DNA of 64,000 nucleotides from NCBI GenBank assembly GCA_035536995.1, contig DATLNB010000023.1:1-64000 (forward strand), read 5' to 3'. The stretch is from AV80 sp035536995 (GTDB lineage: Bacteria > Verrucomicrobiota > Verrucomicrobiia > Chthoniobacterales > UBA10450). Under the pieces are notes generated by a model. It searched no databases, was not told the origin of the DNA, and saw only the letters and a program-made list of their open reading frames with translations. How positions within the stretch are numbered: position 1 is the first letter of the stretch; every line of letters starts with the position of its first letter. Of the stretch, positions 34,477-43,802 are shown piece after piece. A program made the translations under genes and the position numbers.

Positions 34477-35868
34477 ATGTCGTGGCGACGTTTCGGCAGG
34501 ATCATACGAAGGCGAGGTTCGCTTCGGAGTCTTGCCCGTTGGCAGTTCCTGGCCACGCTGGCCATTGCTCCGTGGCTTTACGGCGGGACGACTGCCTGGT
34601 CCATCAACCTGATTACAGGGCTGCTCGGCCTCACCCTGACACTCTGGGTTGCTTCGCTTTTGGTTGATCGCCGATGGCCGCCGATCCCCTGGCCGTTGCT
34701 GGTCATTTGCGGTTTGGTTCTCGCCCAGGGCTGGTGGATGACGGCGAATGCGCACGCCATTTACGACGCAACTTTTCGCATGTTCACCCCGGTTCAGTCG
34801 TTGTCGCCGCGATTACCCGGATCGGTGGATTATATCCTGAGCTTCGCGTGGATGGTGCGAGCGACCGCTCTGCTCGGGGTGGTTTGTTTGACGGCGGACA
34901 TGGCCTACCGCCCTACCTGGCTCCTTCGCCTTTGGTACACGATTGCCTTCGCGGGAGGGGCCATCGGGTTCCTGGGATTAATTCAAAAGGCAACGGGCGC
35001 CCATATGATCTTTTGGCAAGCGCCTACGTCCCTCGGCATCGAAACGTTCTTTGCGACTTACTTTTATCACGCGAATGCGGGGGCTTTTCTCAACCTGGTC
35101 CTGCCGGTTTCGGTAGGGCTCGCGCTTTGGACGACAGCGCGCTGGCCACGCTCATTCATGCGCGCCGCGGCCATCAGTGTGACCGCAGTCATAGCGGTGG
35201 CAATCGTCGCCAATACCTCGAGAATGGCGCAGGTCGTTGCTTTACTCCTGGCCTTGCCGATCCTCGCTGCGATCGCGAAGCCGGCGCTGAAGATGATGGA
35301 GCGGGCGGAGAAACGGAGGCTTTTCCTCAGCGCTTTACTCGTTGTGCTGACCCTTGCTGCGGTGGCCCAGGCCGTGCGGCTCGATCGACCCCTCATGCGG
35401 TGGAAAGAATTCTCCAAGGAAATGCCGGCCGACCAGCGCTGGGTCGCAGACGAGGTCGCGATAAACGCGGTCCCTGACGCCGGCTGGTTTGGGTTCGGCC
35501 CGGGGACGTTCCAGGCGGTCTTCCCACATTACCAGCAGGTGTCCGGAAATCGGCCCTTCGGGACCTGGAGATTCCTCCATGAGGACTACCTGCAAACAAT
35601 CCTGGAGTGGGGCTGGTCCGGCAGCGTCCTCATCGGAACGTTGTTCTTCGGCGGAATCGGACTTGCCCTGCGCGGATATTTCAGGGCGCAAAATTGGAGC
35701 AATCGAGAACGGCTTTTTCTACCGTGCGCCGTGCTCGCCCTTATCGGGGCAGCCATCCACGCGCTGGTTGATTTTCCGTTTCAGATTCTGTCGCTCCAGA
35801 TTGTGGTCGCGACCTATGTCGGAATCTGCTGGGGCAGTCTGAACTGGAAAGCGGAACGAAGGAGATAA
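34477..35868 (+). CDS. O-antigen ligase/polymerase-family membrane protein (Wzy/WaaL-like)
   Basis: 463 residues with about ten transmembrane helices. The periplasmic loop near residues 300-360 contains WFGFGPGTFQAVFPHYQQ followed by HEDYLQTILEWGWSG, the GxGPGxF...H-x-D-Y-L-Q pattern characteristic of the Wzy_C/O-antigen ligase family. It would polymerise repeat units or ligate the polymer to an acceptor in the periplasm. It ends the plus-strand operon, convergent with the BY-kinase gene only 9 bp away. Confidence 0.87.
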   Translation: MSWRRFGRIIRRRGSLRSLARWQFLATLAIAPWLYGGTTAWSINLITGLLGLTLTLWVASLLVDRRWPPIPWPLLVICGLVLAQGWWMTANAHAIYDATFRMFTPVQSLSPRLPGSVDYILSFAWMVRATALLGVVCLTADMAYRPTWLLRLWYTIAFAGGAIGFLGLIQKATGAHMIFWQAPTSLGIETFFATYFYHANAGAFLNLVLPVSVGLALWTTARWPRSFMRAAAISVTAVIAVAIVANTSRMAQVVALLLALPILAAIAKPALKMMERAEKRRLFLSALLVVLTLAAVAQAVRLDRPLMRWKEFSKEMPADQRWVADEVAINAVPDAGWFGFGPGTFQAVFPHYQQVSGNRPFGTWRFLHEDYLQTILEWGWSGSVLIGTLFFGGIGLALRGYFRAQNWSNRERLFLPCAVLALIGAAIHALVDFPFQILSLQIVVATYVGICWGSLNWKAERRR

Positions 35869-35877
35869 GCGGAGGAG

Positions 35878-38352
35878 TTATGTCCGCTTGGTTCTCGGCC
35901 GCCGGGTCTTCTTATCCGCGTAACCGCCGGTGTAGGAACCTTCGCCCGCGCCGTAGCCATGCGATGCGTAATAGTAATAGTAGTCCGTCCCGCGATTACG
36001 AGGGAGCCGGTTAAGGATGACGCCGGCCGGACGGCTCCCGGTTCCACCGAGAAGAAGAATCGCGCGTTGCACAGCGTTCCGTGCTGTGCGGCCGGCCCGC
36101 ACAACCATGCAAACAGTCTGGACATACGGCGTCATCAGCAACGTGTCGCTCACGGCGAGGACGGGGGCGCTGTCGATCACCACGCGGTCGAACATCGTGC
36201 TCGCTTCCGCGACAAGCTCCGCGAAGGATTGGCCGCTCAGGAGCTCGGCGGGGTTTGGGGCGCGGCGGCCGCCGGCGAGCACCGAGAGCTGTCCGCCGGT
36301 CGCGGTCACAGTGCCACCGGGCGAGGGCGAATTGGTCCCAATGATATCGACGTCGCGCGCCGAGACTACACGCACGGCATCGTTCAACGGGATCTCTCCA
36401 ATCAAATAATCGACGATGCCATATTGCTGTTGCTCCGTCTCTTTGATCGCGTCCCCGGTCGGGCCGACGTCGCGAAAAATCTTGTGGAGACTGGGGCGTC
36501 GCAGGTCGCCGTCGATCAGCAGGACCCGATGGCCCTGTTGCGCCAGGGAAAGCGAGTAATTCGCGCTCGTGAAGCTCTTGCCTTCATTTGGAAGCGCGCT
36601 CGTAAAAATAAACACCTTTCGCTCAGATTCCGGCCCGAGCAGGGAAAGGGCTGCCCGCAAATTACGAAACCCTTCGGCGGCCGGGCCCTCTGGCGCTTCG
36701 GCCACGAGGCGATAGCTCTGGGTGCCAGGCGGTGCGTTCTGGCTCTGCGGTGAACCCGAGGATTCGCCCTTCGAGACTTCTGGAATTGCCGCCAGCACCG
36801 GCAGCCCGAACGTGGTTTCCGCCTGATCTACGGTCTTGACCGAACGATCGAGCGCGCTTGCGCCAAAAATTAGTCCAAGGCCAGCCGCGATTCCTCCGAG
36901 CAACCCGAAGGCGACGGCTTTCATCGGGCGGGGACTCACCGGGGCGCCCGGGAGCGGTGAATGTTCGATCACGCTGACCGCATTCGTTTTTGTCCCTTTC
37001 GTCAGGTCTGTCTCCTTGATCTGACGAAGCACGCTCTCGTAAAGCGCGCGATCGGTATCGGCCTGGCGGGCCAGTTCCTGGTATCCGATGGCCGCCTTGT
37101 TCAGGGCGAGCGCGGCCTTTTCCTGTTCGCCGGCCGCTCCGCGCAATGAATTTTCTGTGTTGCGCGCCTGCTCAATGGCGTTTCGCAGCACCGCCGGCTG
37201 CTGAAGGACCGTTTGCTTCAAGGCCGAGCGAACCTCGTTCAGCGCAGCTCTGGCTGCGATCATTCGCGGATGTTTTTCCTTGTAACGCTGGCTAAGAGTT
37301 GCGAGGGCAGCCTCGACCTGCGCGACGTCGCGTCGGCGCTCGACCACTGCCTGGGCCGCGGCGATGCTTGGAACTGCGAGCAGCTCGTCGATCTTGTCTC
37401 CGGCCTGCTCGATTTGAGCAAGCTCGCCTTCGAGACGCATGCGCTCAGTTCGGGCAGCGGTCGCCTTCGAGTTTAACTCCTGGAGCTTGTCTTCTACGCC
37501 CCCGCCGCGCGAACCAGTTGTCTGTCCGGTATTCGAATTTGCTCCGCCGCCGAGCTGAAGGGCGTCCGGCGTCTTGGCTTTGTATTCAGCTACCGCCGCT
37601 TCGCTTTTCTGAAGATTCGCTTTCAGCCTTTCTTCCTCTTCAAGCAGATAGCGCAAAGTGTCCTGGGCAAAGTTCGCCCGGCGCTCGATAGAATTGCGAA
37701 TGTATTCGCGGCCGACTGCTTCAGCCAAACGCTGAGCGAGCGCTGGGTCCTGGTTCACGACATACAAGTCGATCAGCCGCGTGCCCCGGCGCACCACCGG
37801 TTTTATCATGCCCGAAAGCGCGCCCCCAAGGGCCTGCTCGATGTCGCTAAAAGCCGGCTCTGCCGGACCCGCCTTCGTCGAAGGAGCTTCCTTCTTCGGC
37901 GCCGGGGCCACCCCTTTGCTGCGGCCGAGGAGCGCGCGCCCATCGTCGTCCGCCAGGCCTTCCGAGCGAATCACGCGGGCGAGCAAAGTCCGGTTCGTCA
38001 GGTTTTGCTCGATCGTTCGCAATGCATCCTGGCTGGCAAGAAAGGCAGTTCGCATCCGGCTCGCGTCATCGTCGGTCCGGACAAGGCTTGGTTCCTGGAT
38101 ATCGACTTCGAGGACAATGTGGCCCTGATAAAGTTTGGGGGTGCGCGCGAGATAGCCGAGGGCCAGGAACAGCCCCGCTACCGTACAAAGAATCAGGATC
38201 CAGAGTTTCTCGAGAACCGTGTGCCACAAATGCCGGAAATCGGCGCGGTTTCGCGGCTCGAAGCCGATGTTCCCCAAAGACGGATTCGGGGCGGGCGAGA
38301 CTTCGGAAGTTGGTGGCGGGTTCTGAACGGCGGAAGTCATTGGCGTGTTCAC
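35878..38352 (-). CDS. Wzc-like polysaccharide co-polymerase/tyrosine autokinase (BY-kinase)
   Basis: 824 residues. Wzz domain with the first transmembrane helix near residues 52-72, a long coiled-coil periplasmic part (about 220-430), second helix near 475-495, then a cytoplasmic kinase: Walker A in SALPNEGKSFTSANYSLSLA (about 590), Walker A' in VLLIDGDLRRPSLHKIF (about 617), Walker B in FDRVVIDSAPVLAVSDTLLM (about 724). The tail has a tyrosine cluster (DYYYYYASHGYG near 790) and more Tyr/Gly beyond it, the autophosphorylation region. It controls chain length and export with the Wza-like protein encoded just upstream. Confidence 0.93.
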   Translation of the reverse strand: MNTPMTSAVQNPPPTSEVSPAPNPSLGNIGFEPRNRADFRHLWHTVLEKLWILILCTVAGLFLALGYLARTPKLYQGHIVLEVDIQEPSLVRTDDDASRMRTAFLASQDALRTIEQNLTNRTLLARVIRSEGLADDDGRALLGRSKGVAPAPKKEAPSTKAGPAEPAFSDIEQALGGALSGMIKPVVRRGTRLIDLYVVNQDPALAQRLAEAVGREYIRNSIERRANFAQDTLRYLLEEEERLKANLQKSEAAVAEYKAKTPDALQLGGGANSNTGQTTGSRGGGVEDKLQELNSKATAARTERMRLEGELAQIEQAGDKIDELLAVPSIAAAQAVVERRRDVAQVEAALATLSQRYKEKHPRMIAARAALNEVRSALKQTVLQQPAVLRNAIEQARNTENSLRGAAGEQEKAALALNKAAIGYQELARQADTDRALYESVLRQIKETDLTKGTKTNAVSVIEHSPLPGAPVSPRPMKAVAFGLLGGIAAGLGLIFGASALDRSVKTVDQAETTFGLPVLAAIPEVSKGESSGSPQSQNAPPGTQSYRLVAEAPEGPAAEGFRNLRAALSLLGPESERKVFIFTSALPNEGKSFTSANYSLSLAQQGHRVLLIDGDLRRPSLHKIFRDVGPTGDAIKETEQQQYGIVDYLIGEIPLNDAVRVVSARDVDIIGTNSPSPGGTVTATGGQLSVLAGGRRAPNPAELLSGQSFAELVAEASTMFDRVVIDSAPVLAVSDTLLMTPYVQTVCMVVRAGRTARNAVQRAILLLGGTGSRPAGVILNRLPRNRGTDYYYYYASHGYGAGEGSYTGGYADKKTRRPRTKRT

Positions 38353-38360
38353 CCCGCTGC

Positions 38361-39122
38361 CTAAAAGATACTCTCCCCGACTGTGATGGTATCGCCCGGC
38401 AGGACTTTGAAATTGGTGTTACCGCCACCGGTCCCGCGAGCGAGGCGTTTGCCGTCAACTTTCATGACTTCATCGCCGTTCGCGCCTTTGCGCCGGACGG
38501 TGATGCGTTCCGGGGCGGCGATGCGGGTGTAACCGCCGGCCATGGCGATCGCTTCGAGTAAATCGATGCCGCTCGGGCTGCCATCGGGCATTTCAAAACT
38601 GCCCGGGCGGTTAACCTGACCCAGAACGGTGAACCGGCGTTTGGCGTAACCAATCAGCATCACGTTCACCTTCGGGTTGACGAGATAATCGCGGGCATAC
38701 AGGTCCGTCACCCTCGTTGTCGCTTGAGTGAGAGTTAGTCCGGCAAGGTGGACCGAGCCCAACAGTGGCAGGCTGAGGTTGCCTTCGGCATTAAGGCGGC
38801 CATTGGTGCGCAAGTCGTCTTCACCAAAGACTTCGACAGCAACCTGGTCGTTCGCGCTTAGGACGTAACCCGACGGGGCCGTTACAGCATTCGTGGCAAC
38901 GCTAGGGCCGGAGTTATTGGCGGGCGGCGGCGCAAGAATATTGCGGGCCGCATCGGACGGGGCAGGGGGCGGGGATTGCGTTTGGGCGGGGGCCTGGAGC
39001 GCGACGAAAAAGAGCGCGAAGAAAATGGTCCCCCAAACCTTCGATCTCGGGAACGCAAGGCGAGCAGGCCGCTGCCTTGCCCTAGAAAGTGAGCCCGCTG
39101 CGAAATCCAACTTGGTTGTCAT
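38361..39122 (-). CDS. Wza-like polysaccharide export protein
   Basis: About 253 residues from ATG 39122; the frame opens at 39137, so five more residues are possible. A signal peptide follows the KVWGTIFFALFFVALQAPAQ segment. Then comes the poly_export motif YVLSANDQVAVEVFGEDDLR, GNLSLPLLGSVHLAGLTLTQ, and an SLBB domain (RRFTVLGQVNRPGSFEMP...LLEAIAMAGGYTRIA). No lipobox Cys is seen, unlike E. coli Wza, and the protein is short, as in many non-enteric export proteins. It forms the outer-membrane or periplasmic part of the exporter. Its 5' end overlaps the barrel gene. Confidence 0.9.
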   Translation of the reverse strand: MTTKLDFAAGSLSRARQRPARLAFPRSKVWGTIFFALFFVALQAPAQTQSPPPAPSDAARNILAPPPANNSGPSVATNAVTAPSGYVLSANDQVAVEVFGEDDLRTNGRLNAEGNLSLPLLGSVHLAGLTLTQATTRVTDLYARDYLVNPKVNVMLIGYAKRRFTVLGQVNRPGSFEMPDGSPSGIDLLEAIAMAGGYTRIAAPERITVRRKGANGDEVMKVDGKRLARGTGGGNTNFKVLPGDTITVGESIF

Positions 39123-40458
39123 GGAAACTAAATGCATCGAATGAGCTGTCGTTCACCCGGTGCGAATAATACGCGCCCACGGACCAGAATCTAGTGACCC
39201 GGACTGCAATTGACGGTTGGATGAAAAAATAATTATCGCTCCGTTCCGGGCCTGCTGCGCCAACGGTGCTGTAGTACTCCGAATTCTCGTAGCCGCCGTT
39301 GATCCCGAGAAAGAAGCGTTGGAACAACCGCTGTTGCAGGCCCGCAGAGATATTACTAACCGCATAGTTCTGGCTCGCCAGGACCGCCGAGTTCAAAGTC
39401 CTGCGGTTCGCGGTGATCGAGAGCTTGGTCCCGTCGAAGGGGGCATAATTGACGCCGATCTCAAAGACCGGCGATATGTATTGATCGCGCAGATCTCCGT
39501 CGAACTGACGGAACTCGACACCGCCTGACGCGGCGAAATCTATCTTGCCGGTTGCCCGGTAGGAAAGGCGGACGTTGGCCTGCTGAAATTGCTGATCGGG
39601 ACTCGGCTCGTCGACGGTATTGAAGCCGGCGCTGCCGCCAATGCCCACGGTCAGTTTCGAGCTGTAGTCATAATTAAGGAAAAAATTCCCGGAAAACGCG
39701 TCTGAACTGATGAGCGAGGAATAGTGAGTAGCGGTGTAATCGAGACCGCTCGAGAGGAAGGTCTTGCCGGCCACGTAGTAGGCCGCGTTGAGATGGGTCG
39801 TGTAAATATTGAATCGGGTGCGGCCCGCGACATCCAGATTGACCTGTTGGTCCAGACCCCCGGCGGCGTCCTGTGTTTGAACATCTACGCCGTCCATGAT
39901 CTGGACCATTTGGGAGAGGTTTAGGGTCAGGCGGTTGATTCGGTATTGGCCGTCCAGTCTGGCTACATGCTGGACTGAGTTGTTTTCGGAATGATCGGCA
40001 AAGAGGAAAATCGCGGGAAGGTAATTAAACTGAATGTAATTTTCGACCCGATCTGTGGTGTCGCCGAAACCCAGCATAATGGCAGGCTCGATCGAGGTGT
40101 ACCAATCGGAGATCCGGTCATCCTGCGACAAATTGATGTTATCGTCGTAAACGCCCCGGACGCCGAGACGGAACTGGTAATGGAACCGGCGCGGTATGCC
40201 GGAATCGACGCTGGTCGCGGGAGCAGTGTCGGGACCGTCATCGGTTGCCGCGACTGGGAGCGGAGGGTTTATCTCAGCGCTTAGGTCAATCGACTGTTCG
40301 GGCGCTATGGTGGTCCCGTTGGGGTCAGTGGTCGTTTCCGTGACCGCGAACAATGCTTCCTGTGCCCAGGAGGTCGGAGCGGCGATTCCTTCAAAAATCA
40401 GGCAAATACTGAGAATTGGAAGAAAGAGCCGTAATGAGACTGAAAAACCGAGATTCAC
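39082..40458 (-). CDS. Outer-membrane beta-barrel protein of the EPS export module
   Basis: 458 residues from GTG, with a signal peptide (LRLFLPILSICLIFEGIAA). After a Thr/Pro-rich stretch come alternating amphipathic strands with aromatic girdles (RRFHYQFRLGVRGVYDDNIN, YFVAGKTFLSSGLDYTATHY-like segments) and a terminal strand ending in RSGLTF, a proper OMP C-terminus with final Phe. It matches the putative outer-membrane beta-barrel proteins found beside Wza/Wzc genes, possibly a secretin-like partner. It is first in the minus-strand export transcript, with its 3' end overlapping the wza-like start. Confidence 0.8.
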   Translation of the reverse strand: MNLGFSVSLRLFLPILSICLIFEGIAAPTSWAQEALFAVTETTTDPNGTTIAPEQSIDLSAEINPPLPVAATDDGPDTAPATSVDSGIPRRFHYQFRLGVRGVYDDNINLSQDDRISDWYTSIEPAIMLGFGDTTDRVENYIQFNYLPAIFLFADHSENNSVQHVARLDGQYRINRLTLNLSQMVQIMDGVDVQTQDAAGGLDQQVNLDVAGRTRFNIYTTHLNAAYYVAGKTFLSSGLDYTATHYSSLISSDAFSGNFFLNYDYSSKLTVGIGGSAGFNTVDEPSPDQQFQQANVRLSYRATGKIDFAASGGVEFRQFDGDLRDQYISPVFEIGVNYAPFDGTKLSITANRRTLNSAVLASQNYAVSNISAGLQQRLFQRFFLGINGGYENSEYYSTVGAAGPERSDNYFFIQPSIAVRVTRFWSVGAYYSHRVNDSSFDAFSFHDNQVGFRSGLTF

Positions 40459-40533
40459 AGGGCCGGATAATTCGACGTGAGACGAGTAAATGCAAACTTT
40501 TCCGTGGAGAGGATGGGAAAAAGGATCGGACCG

Positions 40534-41220
40534 TTAGTTAGCGGGCGCTTGTTCCGGGGAAGCGACGGCGTCATCCTCGCTCAGATCTGAAATATTGGCG
40601 GGGTTCAGCGTGGCAGCTGTGAACGAGAAGCCGCTACTATCGGAAGCCGAGAACGTAAGGGAAGCAAACGACGCCGATCGCGCGGTCGCTGCCTGGAGGA
40701 TCGCATCCTTCTTGGCCGGCGCGGCCGAAATGGCGGCGCTCACGACGCATCGGCGAAAATCCAACGCCGCGGAGGAAGCGCTCCTGGCGATTGCGACCGC
40801 AGCATCCGGATTGGCCGCGATGCCTGCCATGACGATCCGTTCGACGATTGAACACAGCGCCCCGGCTTTTGCATCGCGCTTTTTAATGGCGGCCTTTATC
40901 GCGACCGCGACAATCGTCGGCGCGAGCTCGGGACGCAGATGGACCGCAGCAAGAACATACTCGGGGAGCGCCCTCGCCTCGGCTCGAAACGCCACCGCAG
41001 TGAAAGCCTTGACGAACTGCTTGGGCTGGGCCGACGCAACATGAGCAGCGCCGTTCGCCCTGACAGCCATTCCAATTTCGTCTCCCGGCAGGGCAAACGC
41101 CGTTGTCTGCCAGAGCGCCGCGGCGCAGGCCATTGCAAGCAAACGGCATCCTCTTCGCAACAGAAGGCGTTGGCATTGACCCAGGAAGAATCGCGAAAAA
41201 CGGGGAGTGACAAAGTGCAC
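40534..41220 (-). CDS. Secreted alanine-rich protein of unknown function
   Basis: 228 residues. The signal region LLAMACAAALWQTTAFALPG is followed by a strongly Ala-rich helical protein. A repeated pattern of A-x-x-A-V-A-x-R/K helices (KAFTAVAFRAEARALPEYVL, PTIVAVAIKAAIKKRDAKAG, IVMAGIAANPDAAVAIARSA) suggests tandem helical repeats of about 35 residues. Located between the barrel gene and a FecR-like gene, all in the same direction. I do not recognise it; a periplasmic helper of the polysaccharide module is possible by position only. Confidence 0.65.
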   Translation of the reverse strand: MHFVTPRFSRFFLGQCQRLLLRRGCRLLAMACAAALWQTTAFALPGDEIGMAVRANGAAHVASAQPKQFVKAFTAVAFRAEARALPEYVLAAVHLRPELAPTIVAVAIKAAIKKRDAKAGALCSIVERIVMAGIAANPDAAVAIARSASSAALDFRRCVVSAAISAAPAKKDAILQAATARSASFASLTFSASDSSGFSFTAATLNPANISDLSEDDAVASPEQAPAN

Positions 41221-41279
41221 GCCAAGTCCCCATAGCTAATTCTGCGCCCAGGCCTGCCGTATCTGGACGCCCGGGCGGC

Positions 41280-41978
41280 CTAACGAGGCAAAACGTTCAC
41301 CCGGTTAGCCACGAGCGTTTTGAGGTTTTCTTCGGCTTCGATTGTGACCTGGAGGGTCTCCTGACCAGTGGGGTCCGTTTCGACTGGAATGACCCGGGCG
41401 CTCCCGGAGCGCCATTCGCCCATCGAGCCGGGCGGGATCTGGACAGACCGGGTGCCCGGAGATTGGAATTCGATCCAGCCCGTCGCGCAGGTCACTCGGG
41501 TCAGTGCGCCGTCCGTCTCGACACAAAAAACGGCATTTGAAGGCGTGACAGCGTTGCCCTGAGGAGTGGCGACGCTTAGCTGCGCCGGCGCCTCGCCCCA
41601 GGCGTGCGAAACAATCAGCCGGCCCGCCTTTAGTGTCATCTCCGCATGCCGTCCACGGACGGAGCTGCCGGTTTCATTGCCATCCTTCGTCAGCGCCAGC
41701 CGCCCAATCTCGAGGGCCGTGCCAGGCCCGGCCTGGATCACGGAGTTCGGCAGCAAAGATATCGCGAGGTGCGAATTTTCCTTTGTCTGGAAGACGGTCC
41801 CAGGCTTCGCAGCGTCGCCCGCACGCACCGGGGAATCGTTTTGGCTCGGTGCCGCCGCGAAGACGGTCCCGTCGACCGCGACTACGGTCGCAAGGGTTCC
41901 CCTGGTGATCCCTTCCCAGCAGCCATCTAGCGCGGCTGCGAGAATGGCCAGACCGATACAGCAGATCGCTCGGAGCAA
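41280..41978 (-). CDS. Exported FecR-domain-like protein
   Basis: 232 residues. The N-terminus LRAICCIGLAILAAALDGC is hydrophobic and ends in a Cys at residue 20; the box LDGC is not a canonical lipobox, so lipidation is uncertain. The core VDGTVFAAAPSQNDSPVRAGD ... GTVFQTKENSHLAISLLPNS ... TALEIGRLAL ... MTLKAGRLIVSHA fits a FecR-type beta fold (often periplasmic, sometimes sensing or scaffold roles). No sigma/anti-sigma partner is adjacent. It shares orientation with the gene at 40534. Confidence 0.65.
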   Translation of the reverse strand: MLRAICCIGLAILAAALDGCWEGITRGTLATVVAVDGTVFAAAPSQNDSPVRAGDAAKPGTVFQTKENSHLAISLLPNSVIQAGPGTALEIGRLALTKDGNETGSSVRGRHAEMTLKAGRLIVSHAWGEAPAQLSVATPQGNAVTPSNAVFCVETDGALTRVTCATGWIEFQSPGTRSVQIPPGSMGEWRSGSARVIPVETDPTGQETLQVTIEAEENLKTLVANRVNVLPR

Positions 41979-42011
41979 AAGCCAGCTACCCGGGACCCTC
42001 GAAGGTCGGGG

Positions 42012-42302
42012 CTATTGTACCCGGCCGGGTTTATCGCACGGGCCCGCATCGGTATCGCCGTGGCGGATATGCGCGGCGTATGCGGGGCAGGGCAAACAGA
42101 GGACAAAGCCGTTGTGATGGACAGCTTTCATGCAGGGTTCTTTCTCCGGGGATTGGGAATTGGCGTCAGCGGCCTGGGTTGACGAGCCATCTGCCGGCAG
42201 CGGGCACGGGCCTTTTTCGGCTACCCCCGCAGCATAGAGGGTGATAGCCGATGCGGTGAAGAGAACGAAGAGGAGGCGTTTGGCTGCAATCATGAGTTTC
42301 AT
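42012..42302 (-). CDS. Small secreted Cys-containing protein of unknown function
   Basis: About 96 residues from ATG 42302 (MKLMIAAKRLLFVLFTASAI): a clear signal peptide ending near YAAG, then a mature part with five Cys (KGPCPLP, KEPCMKA, LCLPCP, AGPCDKP) and several His. The frame extends upstream to 42386, but the signal peptide argues for the later start. Cys/His spacing could bind metal or form disulphides. No family recognised. Confidence 0.55.
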   Translation of the reverse strand: MKLMIAAKRLLFVLFTASAITLYAAGVAEKGPCPLPADGSSTQAADANSQSPEKEPCMKAVHHNGFVLCLPCPAYAAHIRHGDTDAGPCDKPGRVQ

Positions 42303-42486
42303 AATAAAAACCTGAAGAATCCGGGATTTGATGGCGATTGTAGAGTCGAGGCCGGAGCAGGCAAGCTTTTTTCGCTGTATCTCCATATTTTTTTGTCATT
42401 TGTCATAAACCATTGGGACTACTGTGGGTTGGCATTGTGAAAACCGCTTGGCAAAGCGTCTTCCCGGGAGTAGACACTGTCTTCGC

Positions 42487-42666
42487 GTGAGAAAAGAAGT
42501 CTTTGTTTGCGACAACTGTGGAGTGCGGAAACGGTTGCCGAGCTCTCAGCGGCACTGGTGCGAAGAGTGCAAAACCTCAAGCCCGGTAGAGCTGCGCCCG
42601 GTCCGGGACAAGCATTCCGCCCCAAAACCAGACCAGGCTGAGCCGGCCGCTCCGTACCGGCGTTAA
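42487..42666 (+). CDS. Small zinc-ribbon protein
   Basis: 59 residues from GTG 42487 (VRKEVFVCDNCGVRKRLPSS). Two CxxC knuckles, CDNC and CEEC, 20 residues apart, give a zinc ribbon; the tail is Pro/Lys/Glu-rich and disordered. A longer reading from 42424 exists but its N-terminus looks unlike protein. Function unknown; possible nucleic-acid or protein adaptor. Confidence 0.55.
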   Translation: MRKEVFVCDNCGVRKRLPSSQRHWCEECKTSSPVELRPVRDKHSAPKPDQAEPAAPYRR

Positions 42667-42749
42667 TCTGTTTTTGGCGCGCGAACCGGCGGCCACGCTA
42701 CCGCTACCGCCCTCGCGACAGTCCGGCTTTAGTCGGTTAGGCTCCGGTG

Positions 42750-43730
42750 ATGCAATTCGCCAAACTGGGCCCAACCGACCTGGAGGTCTCCCGCATCTGC
42801 CTCGGGACAATGACTTACGGCTCGAGCAAATGGCGGCCCTGGGTCCTCGACGAAGCAGCGAGCCGCCCCCTCATTCATCAGGCCGTCGAAGCCGGCATTA
42901 ATTTCTTCGATACCGCGGATATGTACTCGTTAGGTCAGAGCGAGGAAGTCCTCGGGCGTGCCCTAAAAGACTTCGGTTGCCCGCGCCAAGACCTCGTCAT
43001 CGCGACCAAGGTATTTTATCCGATGAGCGACGATCCCGGGGATCGCGGGTTGTCGCGCAGGCACATCATGCAGGCCATCGACGCGAGTCTCCGTCGTCTC
43101 GGAACTGACTACGTCGATCTATATCAGATTCACCGGTTCGATGAACAGACGCCGATCGAGGAAACGCTGGAAGCGCTCGACCGGATCGTCGCGGCCGGCA
43201 AGGCGCGGTATCTCGGCGCCTCCTCGATGCCTGCGTGGCGTTTCGCGAAATTACTCTACACGGCGGACGCGGGCGGCTGGCGCCGATTCGCAACCATGCA
43301 AAATCATTACAATCTGATCTATCGCGAAGAAGAACGGGAAATGATTCCGTTGTGCCAGGAAGAGCGGATCGGCATTTTGCCCTGGAGCCCCCTTGCCCGG
43401 GGATGGCTCGCTGGCAAATGCCGGGAGAGGACGATCCGCGCTGAGAGTGATACCTACGGCCACGGTCTCTACGGCGAGGAAATCAGCGCGGCCGACACGC
43501 GTGTCGTAGACGGGCTCGAAAGGGTTGCGGCGGCTGGCGGAATGCCCCCGGCGCGGATGGCCCTCGCCTGGTTGCTCCAAAAACCCGGGGTCGTTGCTCC
43601 GATCGTGGGAATCTCGAAGCCGGAGCAACTCGCGGACGCCGTGGCGGCGGTGGAAGTGCCCCCATTGCCGCCATCGATCCTGGCGAGCCTCGAGGAGCCG
43701 TACGTGCCGCACGCGATCGCCGGAATCTGA
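42750..43730 (+). CDS. Aldo/keto reductase
   Basis: 326 residues from ATG 42750 (GTG 42747 is adjacent). The catalytic tetrad is visible: Asp in FFDTADMYSLG, Tyr in the same motif, Lys in VIATKVFYP, His in LYQIHRFD. NADP-site residues lie near VAPIVGISKPEQLADAV. It groups with Tas/YajO-like (AKR11/12-type) NADPH-dependent oxidoreductases that reduce sugar or lipid aldehydes and ketones; the natural substrate is unknown. Monocistronic by spacing. Confidence 0.92.
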   Translation: MQFAKLGPTDLEVSRICLGTMTYGSSKWRPWVLDEAASRPLIHQAVEAGINFFDTADMYSLGQSEEVLGRALKDFGCPRQDLVIATKVFYPMSDDPGDRGLSRRHIMQAIDASLRRLGTDYVDLYQIHRFDEQTPIEETLEALDRIVAAGKARYLGASSMPAWRFAKLLYTADAGGWRRFATMQNHYNLIYREEEREMIPLCQEERIGILPWSPLARGWLAGKCRERTIRAESDTYGHGLYGEEISAADTRVVDGLERVAAAGGMPPARMALAWLLQKPGVVAPIVGISKPEQLADAVAAVEVPPLPPSILASLEEPYVPHAIAGI

Positions 43731-43802
43731 GCGCCGTTTATAGAATTTAGAGTAGGTGAAAATACTTAGGTCGGCACGGAAGCCGCTATTGGCGTGCCGA
43801 CG

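Noticed and set aside
32944..34755. 603-residue open frame on the minus strand opposite the sugar phosphotransferase
   Set aside because: It lies fully antisense to a clear WbaP-like gene, is rich in Arg/Glu/Asp/His with no domain, and arises from high GC codon bias.
40459..40500. Promoter TTGCAT-17-AATTAT before the outer-membrane barrel gene
   Set aside because: The -10 match is only four of six and lies about 8 bp from the GTG start, so it cannot be told from chance.
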